From positions 93,272-157,271 of the forward strand of contig NZ_JAGINP010000023.1 of NCBI RefSeq assembly GCF_017876155.1: 64,000 nt of DNA, written 5' to 3'. Made by a program: the position numbers and the translations under genes. The notes beneath the pieces are model-generated. The model was not told the origin of the DNA and ran no database searches. It worked only from the letters and a program-made list of their open reading frames with translations. The stretch comes from Azospirillum rugosum. GTDB taxonomy: Bacteria; Pseudomonadota; Alphaproteobacteria; Azospirillales; Azospirillaceae. This document shows, piece by piece, positions 54,490 through 64,000 of this stretch (the first letter of the stretch is position 1; the number at the start of each line of letters is the position of its first letter).

Positions 54490-56094
54490 ATGCGCCGCTT
54501 CCCCGCCCGCCCGCTCGCTATCGCACTCGTCCTCGCCACATCCGTGGTCGCCCTGCCCGCCCGCGCCGACGCGCCGCCGGTGACCGAGGATGGCGCCAAG
54601 GCCCTGGCCGCGGCGATCAAGGACGGGCTGGCGCGCTGGTTCCCCAAGCCCACGGACGGCGGCACGGAGATGCGTTGGAAGGGTGAGCCCAAGGCGACCC
54701 CGGCCGGCGACCACTACGACGTCGCCCTGCCCCCGCTGACCGTGGTGAACGACGACGGCAGCACGGCGGAGGTCGCCAGCGTCGCGCTGACCGTGAAGCC
54801 GCTGGAGGGCGGCACCCACGCGGTGACCGCCGTCCTGCCGGACACCGTCCCGCTGCTCGACGGCGGCAAGCCGTCGGCCACCATCCGGATCGGCCAGCAG
54901 CGCTTCAGCGGGGTGTGGTCGGGCGCCTACGAGTCCTTCCTGTCGGTCGACGCGAATTACGGCGACCTGTCGGTGACCAGCGACAAGAAGTCCGGCGGAA
55001 AGAAGGGCGACGCGAAAAACGGCTCCCTGACCATCGGGTCGGTCACCATGGCCGGCGAGCTGAAGCCGGATGGTGCGACGACCTGGAGCGGCCCCGGCGC
55101 CCTGTCGATCAACAACGTCCGCTTCCTCGACGACCAGAAGAAGGAGGTGATGACGCTGGCCGGCCTCACCGCCGAGGGCACCTACACGCGCGTCGACCTC
55201 GCCCGCTCCTCGGCGATGCAGCGCCTGCTCCAGGCCCACGCCGCGGCGGGAACGGAGCCGCCGCCGGCGGAGCTGATCCCGTTGGTCCAGGGCATGATGG
55301 GCGGCGGGTCGTTCCGCTTCGGCCTGTCCGGCCTGTCCGGCCGCAACCCGGACGACGGCAGCCGCTTCGCGCTCGCCCAATTTGCGGCGCGCGGCGCGAC
55401 CGAGGATTTCGACAAGCCGTCGGCCAGCGCGACCATGGGATTCGAACTGTCGGGGCTGGACATCGCTCCGCCCGTCGCCCCGCAAGGCTTCCTGCCCGAC
55501 CGGATGGAGCTTCAGCTGAGCCTCGCCAAGCTGCCGACCGCCTCGCTGTGGCAGGCCCTGGGCGATTACGCCGCCCTGGCCCAGGCGCAGGATTTGGATG
55601 ACGAGGACGAGGACGAGGACGACGAGGAGGCCGCGGCGCCCGATCCCCAGGCGGAGGCGATCGGCAACCGGCTGGTCGGCGCCATGGCCGCCGTGGGCAG
55701 CGAGCTGCGCATCGACAAGCTGGCGGTGAACGCCCCGGCCGCTTCCGGCGACATGACCGGTGCGGTGCGCATGGCCGCCAACACCGCCTATGGCGCGGTG
55801 GGCGGGGCGACCATCCTGCTGCGCGGCCTGGACGCCGCCGCCAAGGCCATGCAGCCCAAACCCGGCAAGAAGGCCGACAAGGAGTCCCAGGACGCGCTGG
55901 GCGTCATCGCCATGCTCCAGGCCTTCGGTCAGACCGGCAAGGACGCCTCCGGCAACGAGGTGCGCAGCTACAAGATCGACCTGACCGATTCGGGCCAGAT
56001 CCTGCTGAACGGCGCGGACATGAGCGCGCTGATGGGCGGCGGCGCCCCCACCGAGCCGGCCCCGACCGACAAGAAGGCACCGAAGAAGCTCTGA
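54490..56094 (+). CDS. Large secreted/periplasmic protein of unknown function
   Basis: About 534 residues. Signal peptide to ARADAPP (~25), then a beta-rich body with repeated strands (TVVNDDGSTAEVASVALTV and similar) and an acidic run (DDEDEDEDDEEAAA, ~373-387), then a C-terminal Lys-rich tail. No sure family; resembles long DUF945-like periplasmic proteins. Divergent from the helicase gene. Confidence 0.7.
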   Translation: MRRFPARPLAIALVLATSVVALPARADAPPVTEDGAKALAAAIKDGLARWFPKPTDGGTEMRWKGEPKATPAGDHYDVALPPLTVVNDDGSTAEVASVALTVKPLEGGTHAVTAVLPDTVPLLDGGKPSATIRIGQQRFSGVWSGAYESFLSVDANYGDLSVTSDKKSGGKKGDAKNGSLTIGSVTMAGELKPDGATTWSGPGALSINNVRFLDDQKKEVMTLAGLTAEGTYTRVDLARSSAMQRLLQAHAAAGTEPPPAELIPLVQGMMGGGSFRFGLSGLSGRNPDDGSRFALAQFAARGATEDFDKPSASATMGFELSGLDIAPPVAPQGFLPDRMELQLSLAKLPTASLWQALGDYAALAQAQDLDDEDEDEDDEEAAAPDPQAEAIGNRLVGAMAAVGSELRIDKLAVNAPAASGDMTGAVRMAANTAYGAVGGATILLRGLDAAAKAMQPKPGKKADKESQDALGVIAMLQAFGQTGKDASGNEVRSYKIDLTDSGQILLNGADMSALMGGGAPTEPAPTDKKAPKKL

Positions 56095-56108
56095 CCCGCT
56101 TCGACGCT

Positions 56109-56254
56109 TATCCCCTCTCCCGCCCCGGGAGAGGGTGGCCGCGAAGCGGCCGGGTGAGGGTCCGGCAAGGATCAGCGACGGATTCTCGCGCGACCCTCAC
56201 CCTTCCCACGCTTCGCGTGGGCCCCTTCCCTCTCCCCGGGGCGGGAGAGGGTAT
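56109..56254. repeat. C/G-rich inverted repeat
   Basis: Long imperfect inverted repeat: left CTCTCCCGCCCCGGGAGAGG and right copy CCTCTCCCCGGGGCGGGAGAGG. Inner arms GTGGCCGCGAAGCGGCC and CACGCTTCGCGTGG fold again. Follows the secreted protein gene. Confidence 0.8.
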
Positions 56255-56413
56255 CAAGGGCATAACCTCTGGGACTCCACCGCCGGTCGCGAAACTCGTC
56301 GCCGGCGCGCTTGATCGCTCTTGCATGGGACGGCGCACTTTCACATATCTGCGCCGTCCCAAGACATCCACCAATAAGACCACCCACCAACAAGAACGAT
56401 CAAGGATCCCACC

Positions 56414-58303
56414 ATGACCGAGGAACGGCTCAGTTTCCAGGCCGAGGTCAGCCGCCTGCTCGACATCGTCGCGCACTCGCTCTACAGCGAGAAGGAAGTC
56501 TTCCTGCGCGAGCTGGTCTCCAACGCCTCCGATGCCTGCGACCGCCTGCGCTACGCCGCCCTGACCCAGCCCGAGCTATCGGCCGACGACCCGAACCTGA
56601 AGGTCCGGCTGCTGGTGGACAAGGAGGCGCGGACCCTGACCGTCGTCGACAACGGCATCGGCATGAACCGCGAGGATCTGGTCGAAAACCTCGGCACCAT
56701 CGCGCGGTCGGGCACCGCCGCCTTCATGCGCAGCCTGAAGGAGAGCGAGAAGAGCGGCGATGGGAAGAAGGACGTCAACCTGATCGGCCAGTTCGGCGTC
56801 GGCTTCTACTCGGCCTTCATGGTCGCCACCGAGGTCGAGGTGCTGACCCGCAAGGCGGGCGAGGCCCAGGGCTGGCGCTGGCTGTCCGACGGCAAGGGCG
56901 AGTTCACCATTTCGGAGGTCGCCGACCTGCCGCGCGGCACGCAGATCAAGCTGCACCTGCGGGATGGCGACGACGAGTATCTGGAAGAGCACCGGCTCGC
57001 CACCATCGTCCGCAAATACTCCGACCACATCGCCATTCCGATCCTCTTTGGCGAGGGCGACGACGCCAAGGCGCTGAACAGCGCGTCGGCCCTGTGGATG
57101 CGGTCGAAGAACGAGATCACCGCCGACCAGTACAAGGAATTCTACCACCACGTCGGGCACGCCTTCGACGATCCGTGGCTGACCCTGCACTGGCGGGCCG
57201 AGGGCGCCATCGAATACACGAACCTGCTGTTCGTGCCGTCCTCCAAGCCCTTCGACCTGTTCGACCCCAAGCGCGCCCACCGGGTGAAGCTGTACGTCAA
57301 GCGCGTCTTCATCACCGATTCGGCCGAAGGGCTGCTGCCGCCCTACCTGCGCTTCCTGCGCGGCGTGGTGGACAGCGAGGACCTGCCGCTGAACATCAGC
57401 CGCGAGATGCTCCAGCACAACCCGATGCTGGCCAAGATCCGCGCCGGCATCACCCGCCGCGTCCTGTCGGAACTGGGCAAGAAGGCCCGCGACACCGAGA
57501 AGGCGGAGGAATACGCGACCTTCTGGGAGAACTTCGGCGCCGTCCTGAAGGAAGGCCTCTACGACGATTACGAGCACCGGGACGAGCTGCTGAAGCTGAT
57601 GCGCTTCCGCACCACCGCCGGTGACGGTCTGGTCTCGCTGGAGGAGTATCTGGGCCGCATGAAGGAGGGCCAGGAGGCCATCTTCACCATCTCCGGCGAC
57701 GACATCGAGACGCTGAAGCGCAGCCCGCAGCTGGAAGGCTTCAAGGCCAAGGGCGTGGAGGTGCTTCTGCTCACCGACCCGGTGGACGAGTTCTGGGTGC
57801 CGTCCGTCGGCAGCTTCCAGGACAAGCCCTTCAAGTCGGTCACCCGCGGCGGCGCCGATCTCGGCAAGATCCAGGGCGGCGAGGAGAAGCCGGCCGAGGA
57901 GAAGGCGTCGGAAGGTGAGCTGACCGACCTGCTGGCCCTGCTGAAGCTGACGCTCCAGGACGCGGTGAAGGACGTCCGCCCGTCGGAACGCCTGACCGAC
58001 AGCGCCGTCTGCCTCGTCGCCGACGAGAACGACATGGACATGCACCTGGAGCGCCTGCTGAAGCAGCACAAGCAGCTGGGCATGGACGCCCCGGCGGCCA
58101 AGCGCATCCTGGAGGTCAACCCCGGCCACCCGCTGATCAAGCGCCTCGCCGAGCGCGCCAAGGCCAGCGGGGCCGCGACCTCGCTGGACGACGCGGCGTG
58201 GCTTCTCCTCGACCAGGCCCGCATCGTCGAAGGCGAAGCCCTCCCCGACCCCGCCGCCTTCGCCCGCCGCCTGGCAAGCGCCATGGAGAAGGGGCTGGCG
58301 TAA
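56414..58303 (+). CDS. htpG: Molecular chaperone HtpG (Hsp90)
   Basis: 629 residues, normal length. GHKL ATPase domain with LRELVSNASDACDR, V-D-N-G-I-G-M (~80-86) and GQFGVGFYS; middle domain with LPLNISREMLQ; C-terminal dimerisation domain. Cytoplasmic heat-shock chaperone, likely under RpoH. ATG 56414 follows AAGGATCC. No clear sigma-32 boxes were seen in the 100 bases before it. Confidence 0.96.
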   Translation: MTEERLSFQAEVSRLLDIVAHSLYSEKEVFLRELVSNASDACDRLRYAALTQPELSADDPNLKVRLLVDKEARTLTVVDNGIGMNREDLVENLGTIARSGTAAFMRSLKESEKSGDGKKDVNLIGQFGVGFYSAFMVATEVEVLTRKAGEAQGWRWLSDGKGEFTISEVADLPRGTQIKLHLRDGDDEYLEEHRLATIVRKYSDHIAIPILFGEGDDAKALNSASALWMRSKNEITADQYKEFYHHVGHAFDDPWLTLHWRAEGAIEYTNLLFVPSSKPFDLFDPKRAHRVKLYVKRVFITDSAEGLLPPYLRFLRGVVDSEDLPLNISREMLQHNPMLAKIRAGITRRVLSELGKKARDTEKAEEYATFWENFGAVLKEGLYDDYEHRDELLKLMRFRTTAGDGLVSLEEYLGRMKEGQEAIFTISGDDIETLKRSPQLEGFKAKGVEVLLLTDPVDEFWVPSVGSFQDKPFKSVTRGGADLGKIQGGEEKPAEEKASEGELTDLLALLKLTLQDAVKDVRPSERLTDSAVCLVADENDMDMHLERLLKQHKQLGMDAPAAKRILEVNPGHPLIKRLAERAKASGAATSLDDAAWLLLDQARIVEGEALPDPAAFARRLASAMEKGLA

Positions 58304-58312
58304 CGCCGAACG

Positions 58313-58350
58313 CCACCATCCTCCTCCGCGAGAGCGGAGGAGGATGGTGG
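58313..58350. terminator. Hairpin between htpG and brnA
   Basis: 17-bp perfect stem CCACCATCCTCCTCCGC / GCGGAGGAGGATGGTGG with a 4-base loop. Convergent genes end on both sides. No T-run. Confidence 0.7.
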
Positions 58351-58351
58351 G

Positions 58352-58663
58352 TCAGCGCTTGCCCTGCTCGTGTTCCATGTAGGCCCGTAGCACCGCGTTG
58401 ATCTTCGTCTGGTACCGCGCGCTGTTTGCCTTGAAGTAATCGAGCACGTCCTGGTCGATGCGGATGCTGATCGCCGCCTTGGAAGGCGGCTCCACCACGC
58501 GCGCCTTTTCGAACCACTCCTCGTCGGCAATGGGCGCCGCGTCCGGATCGGACGCGACCGCCGCCTGGATGTCCTTGTCGGTCTGCGCGTCCGCCTTCGA
58601 CCAGTCAGTGCGTGTCGTCCGAGGCGATCCCAGTGATCGCTTGACGATACGATGTCCGCTCAT
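58352..58663 (-). CDS. brnA: BrnA antitoxin
   Basis: About 103 residues. C-terminal ribbon-helix-helix (ISIRIDQDVLDYFKANSARYQTKINAVLRAYM) is the BrnA DNA-binding domain; N-terminal half (TDWSKADAQTDKDIQA) binds the toxin. Neutralises BrnT and represses the operon. Its ATG lies 59 bases inside the end of brnT, an unusually large overlap. Confidence 0.9.
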   Translation of the reverse strand: MSGHRIVKRSLGSPRTTRTDWSKADAQTDKDIQAAVASDPDAAPIADEEWFEKARVVEPPSKAAISIRIDQDVLDYFKANSARYQTKINAVLRAYMEHEQGKR

Positions 58664-58910
58664 GTCGGTTCGCCATCCTCGCTGAAATGAGACGACGACA
58701 GTCGCCCCGCCACGTGTAGACGACGGCCAACACACGGCCGTCCACCTCTCCAAACGCGATGTAACGCGTCTCACCATAATCGAACCGGTCATCCACGTTC
58801 TGAACGATCGGCCCTTCCCAAATCAGCATGGCGGTTTCGAAATCTACGCCATGCTTGCGGACATTTGACTGCTCTTTGTTTTCATCCCATACAAAGGATA
58901 AATCGTGCAT
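58605..58910 (-). CDS. brnT: BrnT toxin (RNase)
   Basis: 101 residues. BrnT features: F-V-W-D-E-N-K-E-Q-S-N-V-R-K-H-G-V-D-F near the start, D-D-R-F-D-Y-G-E-T-R-Y-I-A-F-G, and L-I-S-A-R-M-A-N-R-H-E-R, with the RelE-like active-site Arg/His residues. Cleaves RNA under stress. The last ~15 residues (QAITGIASDDTH) go beyond the usual end and overlap brnA. Promoter and operator are at 58968-58996. Confidence 0.9.
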   Translation of the reverse strand: MHDLSFVWDENKEQSNVRKHGVDFETAMLIWEGPIVQNVDDRFDYGETRYIAFGEVDGRVLAVVYTWRGDCRRLISARMANRHERTSYRQAITGIASDDTH

Positions 58911-58967
58911 TTTTCATACTTTACTCGGCAGGTCGTTTTTATGCGCGATTCGCAGGAATTTGGGGGC

Positions 58968-58996
58968 ATCGTATATACAAACGTATCTCTCGTCAA
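58968..58996 (-). promoter_or_regulatory. brnTA promoter with embedded palindromes
   Basis: Minus strand: -35 TTGACG (58996-58991), 17-base spacer, -10 TACGAT (58973-58968). The spacer holds ATACGTTTGTAT and GTATATAC palindromes, fitting the BrnA autoregulation site. Confidence 0.65.
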
Positions 58997-59186
58997 CGCT
59001 CCCTTGACGCCTCACCCCTCCCGCCCCTACCTTCGGCGCCTGGGTGCGGAGGGGCGCCCACACCCGAGAGAGGCGGTGCCACCCTCGCGGTTCTCGCTCA
59101 GGCGGGGGCCAGCCGATCACACATCCGACCGACCACCGTTTGCTGCCAGACATCGGGTTGCGGCAGAGCACAACGGGAGTCCGTCC

Positions 59187-59704
59187 ATGGGGAACCACCC
59201 CACCCTTCCCGGCACCGTCACCGAGTGCCGCATCCAAGCCCACCGTCTCCTGAAGGCCGCCCGCGACGGCGACGACTCGGCGCTGCACCGCCTGTCCGCC
59301 CTGCCCACGCCACCGCGCTGGCAGCTGAAGCACGCGCTGGCCGTCGTCGCGCTGGAGGCCGGTTTCCCCGGCTGGCCCGCCCTGAAAGCCCATCTCGAAG
59401 GCGCGGGCGAAACGCCGACGGTCGACACGGAGCGCTTCTTCGAAGGCCGGGGCAGCGCCTACCTGAACCGCTGGTTCCGCGACCTCGCCACCGCGGAGGA
59501 GTCGTTGCGCGCCGACGGCGGGTGGCTATTCCCCTACCGCCACCAGTTCTTCATCTGCGAAGCCGGGTTCCTGGACGCGCGGGGTATTCCCTCCGACGAT
59601 CCGGACTGGGCGCTGATCGGCCACAACTGGGCGAGGCCGGCCGACGCTGCAGCCCACGCCCGGCTGACCCGGCGCCTCGCCGCGGCGGGGCTGGCAGCGG
59701 GCGG

Positions 59705-59708
<4 letters not shown>
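59187..59708 (+). CDS. Hypothetical protein
   Basis: About 173 residues, mostly helical and Ala/Arg rich, with PYRHQFFICEAGF and W-x-L-I-G-H-N-W-A-R-P at the end. No family recognised. ATG 59187 has GGGAG eight bases upstream. Convergent with the CBS kinase gene. Confidence 0.62.
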
Positions 59709-60910
<1,202 letters not shown>

Positions 60911-61047
60911 GGGAAACCTCCCGCCTCTTCGCCCTTCGGACTGTCCGTCCGAAGTGGGCCTACCCAACGATCATACCCGCTGATTGTTTTTAAATTCTTT
61001 CCAAATCGCTTGGCTTAGATTTCGCGGCCAACATCACGCGGCCCACA

Positions 61048-61965
61048 TCACGCGGCGGACGCCGCCTCCACCCCGGCGGGCTTGGCGGAGGTCACCTGCA
61101 CGTCCACCGTCATGCCCAGGAAGTCCGCCGGCGCGCCGGTCCAGGATCCGGCCAGCGGCACGGCCTGGGTCGGGTCGCGGGTCACCGCCACGCGGATCAG
61201 GTTCTTGCCGCCGATGATGCCGTTGGTCGGGTCGAACTCCACCCAGCCGGCGCCGGGCAGGTAGACGTCCACCCAGGCGTGGGTCGCCCCGCCCCCGACC
61301 ATCGCCCCCTCCGCCCCATCGCGCGCCGGGTCGTACAGGTAGCCCGACACGAAGCGCGCCGCGAAGCCCAGGGAGCGCGCCGCCTCCATCATGAACAGCG
61401 CGAAGTCGCGGCACGACCCGCCGTTGCCCGTCAGCGTATCCACCGGGCTCTGCGTGCCCTCCAGGTCGCGGGCCTGGTAGGTGAAGCTCTCCTTGATGCT
61501 GCGGGTCATGTTGACCAGCATCTCCTGCGTGTCGGGCGGACCGCCTTCGCCCAGCACGACGAAGCCCTTGGCCCAGTTGTCCACCACATGGTCCGGGTCC
61601 GGGTAGTGCCGCTGCGTGTAGAGCGCCAGATCCGGCACCTCCTCCGCCGTGTAGCTGAAGGGGTAGGTGCGGGCATACTCCTCGATGGGAAACTCCAGCT
61701 CGCCCAGGGGGTAATGCTCCACCCGGATGTGGCTTTCGAAGCGCAGTTCCGTCGCCGGCTGGTCGAAGCTCGCCACGGCGATGGAGTTGCCGAACACGTC
61801 GTGCAGCCAGCGCACCTTTGCCGGGGTCGGGCTGATGACCAGCTCCGTCTTCAAAAGCCGCAGGTCGTGGCTGTCGCGCGGCCGGAACATCAGCCGGTGG
61901 TCCCCGAAGGTGACCGGGTTGGCGTAGCGGTAGATCGTGGTGTGGTCGATGTCCAACGTCATCAT
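61048..61965 (-). CDS. Transglutaminase-like cysteine protease-family protein
   Basis: About 305 residues. Transglut core domain: N-x-G-S-C-R-D-F-A-L-F-M with catalytic Cys (~179), T-H-A-W-V-D-V-Y-L-P with His, and D-P-T-N-G with Asp. N-terminal bacterial transglutaminase-like domain (Y-A-N-P-V...H-R-L-M-F-R-P-R). Function unknown; these proteins often act with an amidoligase or peptide ligase in other genomes. Two adjacent ATGs, 61965 taken. Confidence 0.88.
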   Translation of the reverse strand: MMTLDIDHTTIYRYANPVTFGDHRLMFRPRDSHDLRLLKTELVISPTPAKVRWLHDVFGNSIAVASFDQPATELRFESHIRVEHYPLGELEFPIEEYARTYPFSYTAEEVPDLALYTQRHYPDPDHVVDNWAKGFVVLGEGGPPDTQEMLVNMTRSIKESFTYQARDLEGTQSPVDTLTGNGGSCRDFALFMMEAARSLGFAARFVSGYLYDPARDGAEGAMVGGGATHAWVDVYLPGAGWVEFDPTNGIIGGKNLIRVAVTRDPTQAVPLAGSWTGAPADFLGMTVDVQVTSAKPAGVEAASAA

Positions 61966-62126
61966 GACAAAGCCCCCCCTTCCCTGGGCGAGCACGCAAC
62001 GGCGAGGTTTGAGAATGGTTCCGAATCTTAGTATGGTGCTCGGGCATTCGGGCGGCCTGCTCCGGGGACAGGGAGGGCGCGGCCGGGAACGAAACAAAGT
62101 TAGAGACGACAACAAGGGGAATCCCC

Positions 62127-62555
62127 ATGCCTTCGCGACTCGAGCAGCTCTGCATCGACAAGGGCCTGAAGATGACCGACCAGCGCCGTGTGATTTCGCG
62201 CGTGCTGTCGGAGGCGAACGATCACCCCGACGTGGAGGAGGTGCACCGCCGCGCCGCCGCCATCGACGAGCGCATCTCCATCGCCACCGTCTACCGGACC
62301 ATGCGCCTGTTCGAGGAGGCGAACGTCATCGACCGGCTGGATTTCGGCGACGGCCGGGCCCGCTATGAGGAAGCGGGGGCGGAGCACCATCATCACCTGA
62401 TCGACCTGGAGTCGGGCAAGGTGGTGGAGTTCACCAACGAGGAGTTGGAGAAGCTGAAGGAAGTCATCGCCCGCGAACTCGGCTATCAACTGCTGGGCCA
62501 TCGTCTCGAGCTTTACGGCGTTCCGCTCAACCGGCGCGCCTCCGCGTCGGAGTGA
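62127..62555 (+). CDS. fur: Fur-family regulator (Fur/Mur type)
   Basis: 142 residues. Winged helix (R-V-I-S-R-V-L...D-V-E-E-V-H-R-R-A, IATVYRTMRLFEEANVI) and the C-terminal metal domain E-H-H-H-H-L-I-D, with no C-x-x-C pair. This pattern fits the alphaproteobacterial Fur/Mur group that responds to iron or manganese. Divergent from the transglutaminase gene; ~160 bases between. Confidence 0.87.
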   Translation: MPSRLEQLCIDKGLKMTDQRRVISRVLSEANDHPDVEEVHRRAAAIDERISIATVYRTMRLFEEANVIDRLDFGDGRARYEEAGAEHHHHLIDLESGKVVEFTNEELEKLKEVIARELGYQLLGHRLELYGVPLNRRASASE

Positions 62556-62739
62556 CACCGGCATACTCCCCTGCCCTGTCCGAATCCTTCGGACTCCTGA
62601 GTCCTTTGGATTCCCCGGGCATCCCCCGGACGGCGTTTCCATCGATTGCGGGGTGCACCGGGCGCGGATCTGTCCGTGGCCGGTGCGCGGCCCTAGTTTC
62701 AGGATGCAAACACATCATCGACGGAACCGGCCGCCTCCC

Positions 62740-62970
62740 ATGGACGACATCAGCAAAGACCCCGTTCTCGACCGCCTCGACCGGCTGACCGAGATGGTGA
62801 CCCGCCGCCTCGACAAGATCGAGGAGCGGCTGCGCTGCCTGGAGCAGGACAACGGCGAGATCATCAACCTCCTTATCGCGGTGAAGGCCGGGCTGGAGGA
62901 ATGCTCCGGCGAACTGCTGATCGACGCCGAGGACGCCGACACGGACGACGCGCCCAGCCTCCTGCACTGA
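62740..62970 (+). CDS. Small coiled-coil protein
   Basis: 76 residues: MDDISKDPVLDRLDRLTEMV with heptad leucines, R-R-L-D-K-I-E-E-R-L and an acidic tail DAEDADTDDAP. Looks like a short coiled-coil (SlyX-like) protein. ATG at 62740; longer frames start at 62653 and 62704. Confidence 0.55.
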   Translation: MDDISKDPVLDRLDRLTEMVTRRLDKIEERLRCLEQDNGEIINLLIAVKAGLEECSGELLIDAEDADTDDAPSLLH

Positions 62971-63071
62971 CCACCCCTGCCCACCGCCCGCGTGCGCTCA
63001 TGCGCGCATTACGTGGGTGGACTGCCGACATTCGACTTGTCGGCGAGGTCGTTCGGCCGGATAACGGCGCC

Positions 63072-63755
63072 ATGCAGATCAGCGTCGACCCACCTGCCGC
63101 TCCCTTGGACATCGCCCACCCGGAGATTGCCCACCCGGACATCGCACGGGCCATCGCGCCGGGCGTCGCCTTCTTCGATTTCGACGGCACGCTGATCCAC
63201 GGCGACAGCCTGCTGATGTTCATCGGCGAGGTGATCGGCCACCGGCGCGCCAAGCTGGCCTTCCTGGACGCGCTGCGCTCGGGCCTGCACCGCCACGCGC
63301 GCGGGCGCGGCCCCGGCGTGGACCTGTTCGGCACCATCAAGACCATCCTGCTGCGCCGGACCCTGCGCGGCGTGCCCGTGGCCGACGCGCTGGACGCGGC
63401 GGAACGGCTGGTGCACCGCGTGCGCTGGCACGCCCCGCTGGTCGAGACGCTGAAGATGCACCGGCGCGAGGGTCGCCGGGTCGTCGTCGCCACCGGCGCG
63501 CTCGACCTCTACATGCCGGCGCTTCTGCGCGGGCTGGAGGTCGACGCCCTGCTGGCGACCGGGCTGGAGGTGGCGGACGGCCGGCTCACCGGGCACCTCA
63601 GCACCGGCAACTGCGTGCGGCTGGACAAGGCGCAGCGCGTGCGCGCCTGGATCGCCGCCAACGGCCCGGTCGGCGAAACCTGGGGCTACGGCAACCGCCC
63701 CAGCGACCTGCCCATGCTCGGCGTCGTCGACCGCCCGACGATCGTGAAGATCTGA
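63072..63755 (+). CDS. HAD-superfamily hydrolase (HAD-IB phosphatase)
   Basis: About 227 residues. Motif I F-D-F-D-G-T-L (nucleophile Asp ~37), motif II V-A-T-G (~140) and motif III/IV G-Y-G-N-R-P-S-D-L-P-M-L. HAD-IB enzymes dephosphorylate small molecules such as phosphoserine. Start ATG 63072; 63000 is an alternative. No neighbour suggests a substrate. Confidence 0.87.
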   Translation: MQISVDPPAAPLDIAHPEIAHPDIARAIAPGVAFFDFDGTLIHGDSLLMFIGEVIGHRRAKLAFLDALRSGLHRHARGRGPGVDLFGTIKTILLRRTLRGVPVADALDAAERLVHRVRWHAPLVETLKMHRREGRRVVVATGALDLYMPALLRGLEVDALLATGLEVADGRLTGHLSTGNCVRLDKAQRVRAWIAANGPVGETWGYGNRPSDLPMLGVVDRPTIVKI

Positions 63756-63827
63756 AGCACAATACGACCACTTCCCCCCTTCGTCATCGCCGCGAAGGCG
63801 CATGGGCGCTGACTTTGGCCTTCTTCT

Positions 63828-63864
63828 CCCTCTCCCCTCTGGGGAGAGGGTCGGGGTGAGGGGG
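63828..63864. repeat. C/G-rich repeat fragment
   Basis: CCCTCTCCCCTCTGGGGAGAGGG followed by TGAGGGGG, the same unit as at 30361 and 33443. Confidence 0.7.
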
Positions 63865-63896
63865 TTGACGGGGAACCGAACAGCTCTGCATCTGCC

Positions 63897-63983
63897 GGGG
63901 GGCCCCCCCCCCCCCCCACCCCCCCCGGGGGGGGGGGGGGAAAAAGGCCCGACGGGCCCGACCCGGGGGGGCGGGGGGGGGGG
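63897..63983. other. Low-complexity poly-C/poly-G block, probably unresolved sequence
   Basis: Runs of C and G broken by single A's (15 C's, then 8 C's and 18 G's) and more G runs further on. Follows a C/G-rich repeat unit as at 30436. Nothing in it can be trusted. Confidence 0.7.
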
Positions 63984-64000
63984 CACACAGGACGGCGGAG

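Noticed and set aside
56255..56413. Sigma-32 promoter before htpG
   Set aside because: Expected on biological grounds, but no clear CTTGAA / CCCCAT pair was seen.

Overview
The window is one 64 kb stretch of GC-rich DNA (roughly 70% G+C by eye) that reads as an alphaproteobacterium of the Azospirillum/Rhodospirillales type. That assignment is an inference from gene content: a CarD - pseudo-phosphatase - RpoH block, a Suv3-type helicase, Fur/Mur without the usual cysteines, many GC-rich intergenic palindromes, and many large sensor kinases. No rRNA, tRNA, CRISPR array, prophage, transposase or replication origin was seen.

Layout. 1-1.4 kb: 3' part of a nitrate/sulfonate/taurine-type ABC importer. 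1.7-12.1 kb: two large sensor kinases, an aldo/keto reductase, an amidoligase + class-I glutamine-amidohydrolase pair, a secreted Ser/Thr/Gly-rich protein and a membrane methyl-accepting-type protein. 12.4-20.9 kb: ABC exporter, a DUF4398 + OmpA lipoprotein pair, DedA next to a DUF1003 fragment, an NnrU-like membrane protein, a P-loop kinase, a CBS protein, a double cold-shock protein and a coupled pair of low-complexity proteins. 21.1-24.9 kb: CstA-type transporter with its YbdD partner, then an overlapping nucleotidyltransferase + metallophosphoesterase pair. 25.2-29.5 kb: a drug/metabolite transporter and a homogentisate-type ring-cleavage tail (maiA, FAH hydrolase, MarR regulator) with a paaX-like regulator placed between maiA and FAH. 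29.6-35.2 kb: an oligopeptide-type ABC importer whose first ATPase gene is disrupted in this assembly by a poly-C/poly-G tract. 36.0-38.1 kb: a GH36 alpha-galactosidase. 38.2-43.3 kb: phenylacetate genes paaG-paaH-(paaI remnant) divergent from paaN-paaY. 43.3-46.7 kb: rpoH, a degenerate metallophosphatase, carD and fdxA. 46.9-51.6 kb: LysR/YbfB-type MFS pair, DUF938 methyltransferase, CBS protein, TerC, S4 protein. 51.8-63.8 kb: Suv3-like helicase, a large secreted protein, htpG, a BrnTA toxin-antitoxin pair, a CBS-containing histidine kinase, a transglutaminase, fur, a small coiled-coil protein and a HAD hydrolase.

Two families of intergenic repeats run through the window. One is a GTAG-type REP/BIME palindrome (four sites), two of which supply the stop codon of the adjoining reading frame. 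The other is a C/G-rich long inverted repeat (about nine sites) that lies mostly between genes, but in two places is read as protein. Two homopolymer C/G blocks (30.44 kb and the last 100 bases) look like unresolved sequence rather than biology.

The most interesting leads are the amidoligase/amidohydrolase pair, the catalytically degenerate phosphatase between carD and rpoH, the paaI gene cut short by a REP element, and a shared TGATAC-centred palindrome that may link paaX to the paaG/paaN promoter region. None of these can be called a wholly new system from sequence reading alone.
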